Positions 8,374 to 17,570 of a DNA stretch of 64,000 nt are shown piece after piece; the first letter of the stretch is position 1; every line of letters begins with the position of its first letter. Origin of the DNA: Paenibacillus sp. JDR-2 (GTDB taxonomy: Bacteria; Bacillota; Bacilli; Paenibacillales; Paenibacillaceae). Under the pieces are notes generated by a model that worked only from the letters and a program-made list of their open reading frames with translations, was not told where the DNA came from and did not search any database. The position numbers were made by a program, and so were the translations under genes. Location: contig NC_012914.1 in the NCBI RefSeq assembly GCF_000023585.1, forward strand, positions 3,053,001 to 3,117,000. Reading direction: 5' to 3'.

Positions 8374-9051
8374 ATGTCATTAATTTACCACCGCATTACT
8401 TCCATCAACGATCCTTACTTCGCATCGCTTCATGCGCTGCTCAAACGCATTTTCCCGCCCGAAGAGGTATTGGCTTACGAGCTATGGAAAGAGCCTCTTG
8501 AAGATCCAAGCATTCATGTCTATGTTGCGGTAGACAATGGCGAAGTTGTTGGATCGACCGAATATCGCTATTATCCCGATCTTCGCGTTGCGATGACCGA
8601 CTTTACGATTATCGGCGTGGCGAACAAGGGGATTGGCCGTTTCCTGATGCGTGGCCGTGAGAATGACCTGGCAAGACTGGCACGCGAATCCGGTACGGCG
8701 CCAATAGGCATGTTTGCCGAAATCTACAACCCGTACGAGAGCGGCGAGCATGAATTCGGCGGTGTAACGCCGATGAATCCGTTCGTACGCCGCGAAGTTT
8801 TGTCCCATATCGGCTATAAAATGATTAACTTTCCTTACGTTCACCCATCTTGGGAACATAACGGAGAAGCGGTTGAAGGACTTAACCTATGCTTCCTGCC
8901 GGCGGACGAAGACTTAGCTGCAATTCCTGCAGCCCTAGTTGTCCAATTCCTCGAGATTTACTACTCGGCATTGCCTAACAAGCCGCAGCAATGGATCGAT
9001 ATGGTGGAAGGGCTTCGCGGACGCGATCAACTCGAGCTGCTGCCGATATGA
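8374..9051 (+). CDS. GNAT-family N-acetyltransferase
   Basis: 225 residues with a good AGGAGG site 9 bases before ATG 8374. The central part, VAMTDFTIIGVANKGIGRFLMRGREND, fits the GNAT beta4-alpha3 acetyl-CoA loop (NKGIGRFL), and an acidic N-terminal helix (HALLKRIFPPEEVL) precedes it. Weak overall motif conservation means the substrate is unknown. The stop codon overlaps the start of the MBL-fold gene (ATGA), so these two are translated together. Confidence 0.7.
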   Translation: MSLIYHRITSINDPYFASLHALLKRIFPPEEVLAYELWKEPLEDPSIHVYVAVDNGEVVGSTEYRYYPDLRVAMTDFTIIGVANKGIGRFLMRGRENDLARLARESGTAPIGMFAEIYNPYESGEHEFGGVTPMNPFVRREVLSHIGYKMINFPYVHPSWEHNGEAVEGLNLCFLPADEDLAAIPAALVVQFLEIYYSALPNKPQQWIDMVEGLRGRDQLELLPI

Positions 9052-9830
9052 TCACCATTACGTTCCGGGGAACGGGGGATGCGATGGGGGTGCCCCGCGT
9101 GTACTGCGACTGCGAGGTATGCAGCGAGGCACGAACAGGCGGCGCCAACCGCCGGTACCGCGCCCTTGTCCAGCTTGATTCCCCAGACTTTGGTACAATG
9201 ATGATCGACTGCGGACCGGATTGGGGCAAACAAATGGAATCTGCGGGGCTGCGGTTCGTGAACCGCATTCTTGTCACGCATGCCCATTTCGACCATATCG
9301 GCGGATTGCCGGAATGGGCAGATGCCTGCCGGTGGTTGGGCGTAAAAGGGGAAGCGTACGCTCCTTCCGAAGTAATCGCCGAGATCCTGCAGCGTTTTCC
9401 TTGGCTGGGGCGGAATATCGCTTTTGTCCCGATTGATCAGCCCTGCACCTTTGGGAATTGGGAGGTATTAGCCTGGAAAGTGAATCACGGGAAGAACGGA
9501 TACGCATACGCGTTTCGGTTTGACCAGAAGAATTCGGGAACGTCATGGGCATACTGCTCCGATTCCATCGGACTTACGGGCGAGCAGCAGAAGCCGTTGT
9601 TCGGGCTTGACCTGCTGGTGCTTGGCACAAGCTTTTACAAGGAGAACTTCCGTTACGAAACAAGATCCGTCTATGATGTGACGGAGGCGCTTGAGCTCCT
9701 TCCCGTATGGGGACCAAAGAAGACTTTGTTTACTCATATGTCGCATGATATTGATCTGAGAAAAACGTACCCTATGCCCTCCTATGCGGAGTTTGCGTTA
9801 ACCGGTATGGAAGTTTCTGTAGGTAAATAG
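9048..9830 (+). CDS. MBL-fold metallo-hydrolase, PhnP-like
   Basis: 260-residue metallo-beta-lactamase-fold hydrolase. The N terminus FRGTGDAMGVPRVYCDCEVC resembles PhnP (5-phosphoribosyl 1,2-cyclic phosphate phosphodiesterase), including the paired cysteines. The metal site is visible as HAHFDHIGG, and later ligands as WKVNHGKN, CSDSIG and FTHMSHDID. ATG 9048 overlaps the upstream GNAT stop by 4 bases; an in-frame extension upstream would run inside that gene and is rejected. No phn genes are nearby, so a phosphonate role is unproven; cyclic phosphodiester cleavage is an inference from family. Confidence 0.78.
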   Translation: MITITFRGTGDAMGVPRVYCDCEVCSEARTGGANRRYRALVQLDSPDFGTMMIDCGPDWGKQMESAGLRFVNRILVTHAHFDHIGGLPEWADACRWLGVKGEAYAPSEVIAEILQRFPWLGRNIAFVPIDQPCTFGNWEVLAWKVNHGKNGYAYAFRFDQKNSGTSWAYCSDSIGLTGEQQKPLFGLDLLVLGTSFYKENFRYETRSVYDVTEALELLPVWGPKKTLFTHMSHDIDLRKTYPMPSYAEFALTGMEVSVGK

Positions 9831-9831
9831 A

Positions 9832-9880
9832 TTGACAAATGGTAATCCGTTAGCGTACATTGTGTGTATAGCTAACGGAT
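9832..9880 (+). promoter_or_regulatory. candidate promoter with overlapping dyad operator for the MutS2-like leader
   Basis: TTGACA at 9832-9837 and TACATT at 9856-9861 (18-base spacer). A perfect 10-base inverted repeat, ATCCGTTAGC (9845-9854) and GCTAACGGAT (9871-9880), straddles the -10 and the expected start site, as a repressor operator would. A short hairpin with a T run, AGCTAT-TTC-ATAGCT, follows at 9883-9902 and may instead end the upstream operon. Confidence 0.45.
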
Positions 9881-9927
9881 TTAGCTATTTCATAGCTTTT
9901 TTGCTTATTCCGAAAGGGGAAATTTTA

Positions 9928-9954
9928 ATGTTTGCTGGTGTTCTTAACTCTTAA
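9928..9954 (+). CDS. 8-codon leader ORF upstream of the MutS2-like gene
   Basis: ATG 9928 follows AAGGGG by about 9 bases and reads MFAGVLNS then TAA. Its last four sense codons lie inside the left arm of a long-range stem (9940-9950 with 10062-10072), so a ribosome on this ORF would open that stem. The arrangement suggests a regulatory leader peptide. No translation evidence is available from sequence alone. Confidence 0.5.
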   Translation: MFAGVLNS

Positions 9955-10115
9955 TTGGATAGATCGGTCTTGTTAGATGAGCTTGAACGGCTTGCGGATG
10001 CAAAATTTGCATCGTATCGCATGCTTTTATTGCGACGTCTTTTGACAAGGACCGGTGCCATGAGTTAAGGACATGAGGATTTCCGCCTGAATGCTATTCG
10101 GCAGCGGCCAATCAC

Positions 10116-10141
10116 CCGTGCTCTTGCAGCACGGTTTTTTT
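10116..10141 (+). terminator. intrinsic terminator 1 in the MutS2-like leader
   Basis: Stem CCGTGCT / AGCACGG with loop CTTGC, followed by seven T residues. Confidence 0.8.
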
Positions 10142-10180
10142 GTGCGCTGCGGAGCCTATGACGGGATAGGTGCAGCCGAT

Positions 10181-10221
10181 ACAGGGACGGAACGCTTCTG
10201 CGTTCTGTTCCTGTTTTTTTT
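10181..10221 (+). terminator. intrinsic terminator 2, 32 bases before the MutS2-like start codon
   Basis: 14-pair stem ACAGGGACGGAACG / CGTTCTGTTCCTGT (two G-U pairs), loop CTTCTG, then about nine T residues. No promoter fits between it and the start codon at 10254, so transcription must read through it. Confidence 0.85.
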
Positions 10222-10253
10222 ATAACCAAAAACAGATAAAGGAGCATCTACGC

Positions 10254-12209
10254 ATGAACGAAGCCGTATTTCAAAGATTGGAATATGACAAATTGAAAGA
10301 CAAGATGATCGGCTACACCGTATCCCCCGCAGGTCGCCTTTTGGCAGAGCGGCATGTACCAAGCACCAATCCGAAACAAATCCGGGCATGGCTGAACGAA
10401 ACGGAGGAGGCTGCGGCTTTGCTGGCGAGCGGAGCAAGCGTACCGCTGTCCGCAATGGACGGAATCGATCCGTTCCTAGCCTTGCTCGGGAAAGGCAGGA
10501 TCTATACGGAGACGGAGCTTGACCAGCTGCTGGCTTGGCTTGTTTCCATTGGGCAGATGAAACGTTACATGAACAATAAACGAATGATCGCCCCAACGAT
10601 TGCGGGTTATGCCGATTCGATGAATGACTGTCCGAATCTCAGACAGGAGCTAGACCGTTGTATCCGGTACGGCAGGTTGACGGATCAAGCCAGTCCCGAT
10701 CTTGGGACGATCCGTCGCCATCTCATCGTGATTGAGGACCGAATTCACAAAAAGCTGGAGGCCTCGCTCTCCAAATATAAGTCGGCGCTTCAGGATCCGA
10801 TAATCAGCAAGCGGAGAGGAAGATCCGTCATTTCGGTCAAACGTGAGCATCGAAAGCTGGTTCCCGGGACCGTATGGGATGAATCGGCTAGCGGCCAGAC
10901 TTTGTTTATTGAGCCGATAGACGTTGCGGAGCTGCAGCAGGAATGGCAGGAATGGTCGGCGGAGGAGGAGCGGGAGCGGACGATTATTTTATCCGGATTG
11001 TCGGAGGAGGCGGAGCAGTATAAATACGAACTGCTTCAGAACCGGGAAGCTATGGCGTCTTTTGACTTCATGCTGGCCAGAGGTAAGCTCTCGCTGTCCT
11101 ATGACGGTCAGCCCGTAACGCTTAGCGAAGAACCAATCATTAAGCTTGTAGAAGCCCGTCACCCTCTGCTTGGCGGTCACGCCGAACCGATTAACGTCGA
11201 GCTGGGCATCAGGTGGAAGCAGCTTATTATTACGGGACCTAACACAGGCGGCAAAACGGTAGCGCTGAAGACTATTGGCCTGCTGACCTTGTTAGTGCAA
11301 TCCGGCCTGCTTGTGCCGGCTTCTCCGCAAAGCCGGTTTGGCGTCTTCCGCCATATTATGGCCGATGTTGGGGATGGACAAAGTTTGGAGCAGTCGCTCA
11401 GCACATTTTCCTCGCATATCGCCGTACTGAAGGAAATGCTTCGTTCAGCTGACGAGCGGACGATTATTCTTCTGGATGAGCTCGCTGCGGGTACGGATCC
11501 CGGCGAAGGAATCGCTTTATCCATTGCTGTGCTGGAAGAGCTGCTGAAACGCGGAGCTTTAACGGGGGCAACAACGCATTTTAACGAGATTAAGAAATTT
11601 GCTTCCAGAACGCGCGGCTGCATGAATGCCAGAATGGCGTTTGATTCCGAAACGCTGCGTCCTCTATACCGGTTGGAGATTGGGGAAGCGGGCGAGAGTC
11701 ATGCTTTTGCGATTGCGAGAAGGTTCGGTCTTCCCGGGCATGTAATGCAGCGGGCCGAGAAGCTTGCGGAGGGAAGAGTGAAGATCCAATTGGATGAACC
11801 GGCCGAAGAAGAGAGCCAAGACGAGGAGAAATTGTTTATCGAACAGTCTGCTCTGCCGAAACAAACAGAGCAGCCGGACGAGACGAGCAACCCGAAGGAG
11901 AAATCCCCTGCTCCAGCCTACGCCCAAGGAGACGCCGTATGGATCTATCCGCTGAAGCGTGCCGGGATTGTGTTTGAGCCCGCTGACGAGCGGGGAGAAG
12001 TAATCGTTCAGGTTCAGGGGAAAAAGATGTCCTTCAACCGGAAACGGATCAAGCCGTATATCAACAGGGAGAAACTGTATCCCGGCGCTGACTATGATAT
12101 GGATATCGTATTTGATACGAAGGAAAACCGGAAGAAGAGGAAGCTGATGGGCCGTAAGTATGTAGAGGGCTTAACGATCGAGACGAAGCCGGATGCAACC
12201 GGGGAATAA
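10254..12209 (+). CDS. MutS2-like ATPase without Smr nuclease domain
   Basis: 651-residue MutS-superfamily ATPase. Domain order: N-terminal core and clamp region (residues ~1-290), ATPase domain with Walker A GPNTGGKT near residue 330, Walker B LLDELAAGTDPGEG and the ATTHFNEIK switch region, an acidic linker (EEESQDEEK), and a KOW-like domain (YAQGDAVWIYPLKRAGIV). It ends shortly after the KOW-like segment, so the C-terminal Smr domain of canonical MutS2 (about 785 residues in Bacillus) is missing. MutS2/RqcU in Bacillus acts on collided ribosomes; whether this shorter relative does is unknown. ATG 10254 follows AAAGGAG by 9 bases. It is controlled by the structured leader upstream and converges on thiN with 14 bases between. 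Confidence 0.82.
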   Translation: MNEAVFQRLEYDKLKDKMIGYTVSPAGRLLAERHVPSTNPKQIRAWLNETEEAAALLASGASVPLSAMDGIDPFLALLGKGRIYTETELDQLLAWLVSIGQMKRYMNNKRMIAPTIAGYADSMNDCPNLRQELDRCIRYGRLTDQASPDLGTIRRHLIVIEDRIHKKLEASLSKYKSALQDPIISKRRGRSVISVKREHRKLVPGTVWDESASGQTLFIEPIDVAELQQEWQEWSAEEERERTIILSGLSEEAEQYKYELLQNREAMASFDFMLARGKLSLSYDGQPVTLSEEPIIKLVEARHPLLGGHAEPINVELGIRWKQLIITGPNTGGKTVALKTIGLLTLLVQSGLLVPASPQSRFGVFRHIMADVGDGQSLEQSLSTFSSHIAVLKEMLRSADERTIILLDELAAGTDPGEGIALSIAVLEELLKRGALTGATTHFNEIKKFASRTRGCMNARMAFDSETLRPLYRLEIGEAGESHAFAIARRFGLPGHVMQRAEKLAEGRVKIQLDEPAEEESQDEEKLFIEQSALPKQTEQPDETSNPKEKSPAPAYAQGDAVWIYPLKRAGIVFEPADERGEVIVQVQGKKMSFNRKRIKPYINREKLYPGADYDMDIVFDTKENRKKRKLMGRKYVEGLTIETKPDATGE

Positions 12210-12223
12210 CCTGCTTCGCCCCG

Positions 12224-12865
12224 TTAATCTTTACTTTGAATAACTAATAAGGTGCCTGCGCGGACGGTCAAGGTACCGTCTGGCTCCGCGAGAATATTGC
12301 TTATGCCGAGGGATTGACCGATCCGCAGCGTTGCTTCATGCAGCGGATAGACAAATCCGCGCAGCGTAATTCCCTTTACCTCTTCGGACAGCGGAAGGAG
12401 CGAAATATGACTGTATTCGCTTTGTTGCAGCCCGGTAGTTCCTTCCTCTGCAAGGGAAATCGTATTATGCTCATCGGTAATCGATGCCGGAATGCCTTGT
12501 TCGATTGCAAGCTTCAATAAGTGGACATTTGCAAGGGAATGGTCGAACCGGCTCCCCAGTGCCCCAAGCATTCGGATCTCGGAAGGAGATTGTTCAAGCG
12601 CATAACGGAAGGCAAGCTCAGTATCCGTATAGTCCTTGTCTATCGGATCGTACGTGACCGTTTCCCGGCTGACGGAACGAATAAGCTCAAGCTCCTCCAG
12701 AGTTACGGAATCGAAGTCGCCAAGCGCCAGATCCGGCGTGTATCCGTGCTGTACCAGGAACAAAGCGCCGCGGTCAGCTCCTATTAACCGATCGCCTGGA
12801 CGGATATAGGGACGCACCCATTCGCCTAAACGGCCGCCCGTACAGATAATAATCCGGTTGTTCAT
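12224..12865 (-). CDS. thiN: thiamine pyrophosphokinase
   Basis: Transfers pyrophosphate from ATP to thiamine, giving thiamine diphosphate, the cofactor of the nearby pyruvate dehydrogenase. 213 residues. Motifs: ICTGGRLGEWV, IGADRGALFLVQHG, LALGDFDSV (metal-binding Asp), KDYTDTELAFRYAL and GALGSRFDHSLANVHLL, all typical of ThiN/YloS. The start at 12865 is preceded by AGAAAGGAAG on the minus strand; the open frame extends further upstream without a site. Transcribed toward the MutS2-like gene and away from the TRIC-like gene. Confidence 0.9.
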   Translation of the reverse strand: MNNRIIICTGGRLGEWVRPYIRPGDRLIGADRGALFLVQHGYTPDLALGDFDSVTLEELELIRSVSRETVTYDPIDKDYTDTELAFRYALEQSPSEIRMLGALGSRFDHSLANVHLLKLAIEQGIPASITDEHNTISLAEEGTTGLQQSEYSHISLLPLSEEVKGITLRGFVYPLHEATLRIGQSLGISNILAEPDGTLTVRAGTLLVIQSKD

Positions 12866-13079
12866 GGTTAATCTTCCTTTCTGCCTGCATAGTGCTGAAG
12901 CCAGTATAATGCGAAGCCGGGGTATAAAACTAGGTTTTTGAGAAAAAAGAAAGAAGAAGTGGCAAAAGTAGCAATTGTCAAACCGGATATACGCGGCTAA
13001 AATGATGAAGGACATACCGACAGGAGTGGCGGAGCATGCGCGAATGGACGGTCATCATGGAAGCGGAGGAGTTAGAAGC

Positions 13080-13703
13080 TTGGACATCTTTGGCGTTTTC
13101 AGTATTATCGGTACGGTTGCATTTGCGGTCAGCGGCGCGATCGTTGCCATGGAGGAAGAATATGATATTCTAGGCGTATTCGTGCTGGGGCTTGTAACCG
13201 CGTTTGGGGGCGGGGTTATACGAAATTTGCTGATCGGCCGGCCGGTTACAACGTTATGGAACCAGGGCAGCTTGCTGGAAATTGCGGTTATTGCCATGAC
13301 GATTGCGTTTTTGCTGCCTGTATCCTGGATTAACAAATGGAAAAAAAGCGAAGCGTTCTTCGATGCCATCGGCTTATCCGCATTTGCAATTCAGGGTGCA
13401 TTATATGCAACGGAGATGAATCACCCGATCAGTGCCGTGCTGGTAGCCGCGATGTTGACCGGGATTGGGGGCGGCATTATCCGCGATGTGCTGGCAGGCA
13501 GGAAGCCTCTCGTATTGAAGGATGAAATCTATGCGGTATGGGCTATGCTCGCGGGCCTGGCAGTAGGTGAAGGCTGGTTCCATACGACCATACAGCTTTT
13601 ATTGCTGTTTGTTATCGTTATCGTGTTCCGCATGCTGTCGGTTTATTATAAGTGGAGACTGCCCCGCAGATCGCTTAAACAGAAGGAGGGTGGCATTATA
13701 TGA
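13080..13703 (+). CDS. TRIC/UPF0126-family membrane protein (YvgT/YadS-like)
   Basis: Predicted seven-helix membrane protein, 207 residues from TTG 13080. It has two internal repeats, each with a GGG motif: FGGGVIRNLLIG and IGGGIIRDVLAG, the signature of prokaryotic TRIC cation channels (UPF0126). TTG 13080 is preferred because GGAGGAG lies 9 bases upstream and gives the usual family N terminus (DIFGVFSIIGTVAFAVSG). In-frame ATGs at 13002, 13005 and 13044 would add a poorly conserved hydrophilic tail and lack good sites. Its stop overlaps the next gene's ATG. Confidence 0.8.
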   Translation: MDIFGVFSIIGTVAFAVSGAIVAMEEEYDILGVFVLGLVTAFGGGVIRNLLIGRPVTTLWNQGSLLEIAVIAMTIAFLLPVSWINKWKKSEAFFDAIGLSAFAIQGALYATEMNHPISAVLVAAMLTGIGGGIIRDVLAGRKPLVLKDEIYAVWAMLAGLAVGEGWFHTTIQLLLLFVIVIVFRMLSVYYKWRLPRRSLKQKEGGII

Positions 13704-14173
13704 ATAAAGCACGCGTATTGTTTGTTTGCCTTGGCAACATTTGCCGCTCGCCCATGGCGGAAGCCGTATTCCGCAGCCTGGTAGAGAAGAGTAAGCTGAC
13801 GGACGTCATCGAGATTGATTCCGCAGGTACAGGGGATTGGCATATCGGAAAACCGCCCCATGAAGGGACGCGCAAGCAGCTAGATCTTCACGGCATCTCC
13901 TATGCCGGGATGAAAGCGAGACAATTCACCGCTCAGGACCAAACGTTTGATTATATCGTCTGCATGGATACGAAAAATGAAGCCGATGTACGCCGCATCA
14001 TCGGAGACGCATCTCATTCGGCGAAAATTTTCAAATTTATGGACATGCTGCCTCAAGCGGCTGAGGACGATGTGCCTGATCCGTATTACACAGGCAACTT
14101 CGATTATGTGTACGAGCTTGTAACCGAAGGCTGCAAACGGCTCCTCGATCAGATCGTTAACGACCTGAAATAA
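13700..14173 (+). CDS. low-molecular-weight protein-tyrosine phosphatase
   Basis: 157 residues. The phosphate-binding loop is CLGNICRS at residues 10-17, and the general acid Asp lies in DVPDPYYTG near residue 125. Ile rather than Thr at the variable loop position (CLGNICRS, not CTGNTCRS) points to a tyrosine phosphatase of the YfkJ/PtpA type rather than the arginine phosphatase YwlE. Starts in a 4-base overlap with the TRIC-like gene, so the two are co-translated; a bidirectional terminator follows. Confidence 0.88.
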   Translation: MNKARVLFVCLGNICRSPMAEAVFRSLVEKSKLTDVIEIDSAGTGDWHIGKPPHEGTRKQLDLHGISYAGMKARQFTAQDQTFDYIVCMDTKNEADVRRIIGDASHSAKIFKFMDMLPQAAEDDVPDPYYTGNFDYVYELVTEGCKRLLDQIVNDLK

Positions 14174-14189
14174 GTGCAGCGGCAAATAG

Positions 14190-14232
14190 AAAAGGCCTTC
14201 CCTTGTCTAAAGACAAACGGGAAGGCCTTTTT
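14190..14232. terminator. bidirectional intrinsic terminator
   Basis: Near-perfect inverted repeat AAAAGGCCTTCCC...GGGAAGGCCTTTTT with T runs on both strands, between convergent genes. Confidence 0.9.
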
Positions 14233-14237
14233 GGCTT

Positions 14238-14975
14238 TTATTCCACTTCGATAAAATGCATCAGGCCGGCAGGCAGCTCCTGCTGCCAGAAGCCCCACTG
14301 ATGGCCGCCTTCTTTTTCGGCATAGGTTACCTTAGCGCCGCGTCCTTCCAGAAGAGAACGGGCCGTCCGGTTGATGTCGAGGAAATCAAAGATGCCATGG
14401 CCGGTATCATAAGCGGTCTCTTGGAAGCCGGCAATCATGTAGATCTCCAGCCAAGATAGGTCCTTTTGAGCTTCCATAATTTCACGGGAACGGTCATAAT
14501 AAGCACCGGATAGCGACAAAATGCGCGTGAACAGCTCAGGATAGGTCAAAGCGAGGTGGAAAGAAATCGTTCCGCCCAAGGAGTCGCCGGCAAGCAGCCG
14601 ATGCTCGGGAGCGGTACGTACGGGATATTTACCTTCAATAAAAGGAATCAGCTCTTGCCCGAAGAACCGGACATAAGCCTCATGACGGTCGCCGCTAGGC
14701 GAGTACTCCGCTGTTCGGTACGTTTTGTCGACATCTACGCCAACAATAATAAAAGGTTCAACGCCCTCATCGAGAATAATGCGGTTTGCCGTCGTGGCAA
14801 TCCTTCCGAAATTGAAGAAGTCTTCGCCATCCTGGCAGTACACGACAGGGTAGCTTAGCACCTCGTTATAACCGGGCGGCAAATAGACGCGCAAGCTGCG
14901 TTCGCCTTCGAGCAAATAGTTGCTCTTTACAATTTCTTTAACTACGGTGCGTTTTAAATAACGTTCATCAGTCAT
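14238..14975 (-). CDS. alpha/beta-hydrolase esterase (Fes/IroE-like family)
   Basis: 245 residues, cytoplasmic (no signal peptide). Features of the putative esterase family that includes enterochelin esterases: RSLRVYLPPGYNEVLSYPVVY near the N terminus, nucleophile Ser in LLAGDSLGGTISFH, and catalytic His in EGGHQWGFW near the C terminus. The oxyanion-side LSGAYY segment is also present. Substrate unknown; siderophore ester hydrolysis is possible but no siderophore genes are nearby. Start at 14975 is preceded by GGGGGA on the minus strand. Divergent from pdhA. Confidence 0.82.
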   Translation of the reverse strand: MTDERYLKRTVVKEIVKSNYLLEGERSLRVYLPPGYNEVLSYPVVYCQDGEDFFNFGRIATTANRIILDEGVEPFIIVGVDVDKTYRTAEYSPSGDRHEAYVRFFGQELIPFIEGKYPVRTAPEHRLLAGDSLGGTISFHLALTYPELFTRILSLSGAYYDRSREIMEAQKDLSWLEIYMIAGFQETAYDTGHGIFDFLDINRTARSLLEGRGAKVTYAEKEGGHQWGFWQQELPAGLMHFIEVE

Positions 14976-15179
14976 ATGTGAATCCCCCTGAATGGAATGG
15001 TTGGCATGTGGGTAAACAATAGTAAGGTAATGTGAATCTGCCCGTTCGCAAGTCTCTGTCTGGTATGGGACCCTGAGTGTATTATGCTGTTATACAGAAA
15101 AATCAAATCTGTTACACATACAATTCATCAGTAAAATCGGCCAGATTAGCGAAAAACAACGGTTTTTTTGTTTTTTTCT

Positions 15180-15209
15180 TTGACCATATTCGGCAAACAG
15201 GTGTATTAT
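15180..15209 (+). promoter_or_regulatory. sigma-A promoter of the pdh operon
   Basis: TTGACC at 15180-15185, 18-base spacer, TATTAT at 15204-15209, about 59 bases before pdhA. The rest of the 292-base gap to the divergent esterase gene shows nothing I can name. Confidence 0.65.
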
Positions 15210-15258
15210 GATTCTATAACAGAGAGCTCCGATTTTCAAATATTAATGATCGAGGTGA

Positions 15259-16347
<1,089 letters not shown>

Positions 16348-16405
16348 TACCCTTGCCTGACGATGGGATTTTGCACGAGCAAAAATGAAGGAGGATCTGA
16401 CGATC

Positions 16406-17383
16406 ATGGCTCAAATGAATATGTTGGAAGCAATCCGCGACGCTATGCGTGTGGAGCTTAAACGTGATGAGAACGTACTTATCTTCGGTGAGGACGTTGG
16501 TAAAGTTGGCGGTGTATTCCGCGTAACTGAAGGTTTGCAAGAAGAATTCGGCGAGGAGCGCGTATTCGATACGCCTCTTGCCGAGTCCGCGATCGGCGGT
16601 CTGGCAGTGGGTATGGGTATTCAAGGCTTCCGCCCGGTTGCCGAAATCCAGTTCGTTGGTTTCATTTATGAAGCAATGGACCAAATGTTCATTCAAGCAG
16701 CTCGTATGCGTTACCGTTCCGGCGGTCGCTACAACTCGCCAATCGTATTCCGTACGCCATTTGGCGGCGGCGTTAAAGCTGCAGAACTTCATACAGACTC
16801 CTTGGAAGGTCTGGCTGTTCAGACTCCAGGTATTAAAGTTGTTATTCCTTCCAATCCTTATGATGCAAAAGGTCTTATGATTGCCGCAATCCGCGACAAT
16901 GACCCAGTATTCTTCATGGAACACCTTAACTTATACCGCGCATTCCGCGCTGAAGTACCTGAAGGTGAGTACACAATCGAGATCGGTAAAGCAAACGTCG
17001 TTCGCGAAGGTTCGGACGTAACCATCATCGCTTACGGCATGATGGTTCACACAGCCGTGAAAGCGGCGGACGAGCTGGCGAAGAACGGTGTAAACGCGGA
17101 AGTTATCGACCTGCGTTCCCTGGTACCGCTCGATATCGATACAATCGTAGCTTCGATTAAAAAAACAAACCGCGCAATCGTTGTTCAAGAAGCGCAAAAA
17201 ACTTCCGGCGTAGCTGCAGAAGTAATTGCTCAAATCAACGAAAAAGCGATCCTGCACCTCGAAGCTCCAGTTCTTCGCGTTGCTGGTCCGGATACAGTGT
17301 ATCCTTTCGCGCAAATCGAAGATACTTGGCTGCCAACTCCAGCTCGTATCGTAGATGCGGTTAATAAAGTACTGAGCTTCTAA
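16406..17383 (+). CDS. pdhB: pyruvate dehydrogenase E1 component, beta subunit
   Basis: 325 residues; forms the alpha2-beta2 E1 with PdhA. Family motifs: [52 protein letters not shown] and the C-terminal [22 protein letters not shown] 16406 is used because GAAGGAGG lies 12 bases upstream and it yields the conserved [10 protein letters not shown] start. The frame is open to 16385, but that start would overlap the ribosome binding site. Confidence 0.95.
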   Translation: MAQMNMLEAIRDAMRVELKRDENVLIFGEDVGKVGGVFRVTEGLQEEFGEERVFDTPLAESAIGGLAVGMGIQGFRPVAEIQFVGFIYEAMDQMFIQAARMRYRSGGRYNSPIVFRTPFGGGVKAAELHTDSLEGLAVQTPGIKVVIPSNPYDAKGLMIAAIRDNDPVFFMEHLNLYRAFRAEVPEGEYTIEIGKANVVREGSDVTIIAYGMMVHTAVKAADELAKNGVNAEVIDLRSLVPLDIDTIVASIKKTNRAIVVQEAQKTSGVAAEVIAQINEKAILHLEAPVLRVAGPDTVYPFAQIEDTWLPTPARIVDAVNKVLSF

Positions 17384-17416
17384 TGCTACTCATCCTAACG
17401 GATGATGGATATATAT

Positions 17417-17558
17417 GCCCGCTTAACAGCGGGCAAAGCCGTCAATAGGCGGCAAACGCAATGAATGCTTACGGGGTAAGAATTACCGCAAGCGCTAATT
17501 CTTTAAGCTCATGCTTACGGGGTAAGAATTACCGCAAGTAAGCGCTAATTCTTTTAAG
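17417..17558 (+). repeat. hairpin cluster with a 45-base tandem duplication between pdhB and pdhC
   Basis: The 187-base gap holds GCCCGC-TTAACA-GCGGGC (17417-17434), then two tandem copies of a 43-48 base unit (17465-17507 and 17511-17558). Each unit begins ATGCTTACGGGGTAAG and can fold as AAGAATTA...TAATTCTT. The second copy has a TAA insertion and leads into the pdhC ribosome binding site. There is no T run after the first hairpin. Confidence 0.8.
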
Positions 17559-17570
17559 GAGGATACTACA

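Larger units (their letters stand above)
9940..10221 (+). promoter_or_regulatory. structured mRNA leader with two intrinsic terminators (putative attenuator)
   Basis: This fills most of the 420-base gene-poor gap before the MutS2-like gene. Nested stems: P1 GTTCTTAACTC (9940-9950) with GAGTTAAGGAC (10062-10072), 11 pairs with one G-U; P2 at 9963-9973 with 10045-10056, 11 pairs and one bulge; P3 hairpin GATGCAAAATTTGCATC at 9997-10013. These are followed by terminator 1 (10116-10141) and terminator 2 (10181-10221). No T-box consensus is visible and I do not recognise a known riboswitch class. Confidence 0.6.

Noticed and set aside
9928..10221. T-box or known riboswitch for the MutS2-like leader
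   Set aside because: No T-box sequence, specifier loop or recognisable aptamer core; the downstream gene is not an amino acid or cofactor gene.
14976..15179. Regulatory RNA upstream of pdhA
   Set aside because: AT-rich sequence with a few short repeats but no stable conserved-looking structure apart from the promoter.
17465..17558. CRISPR-like repeat
   Set aside because: Only two adjacent copies without spacers; they are duplicated stem-loops.
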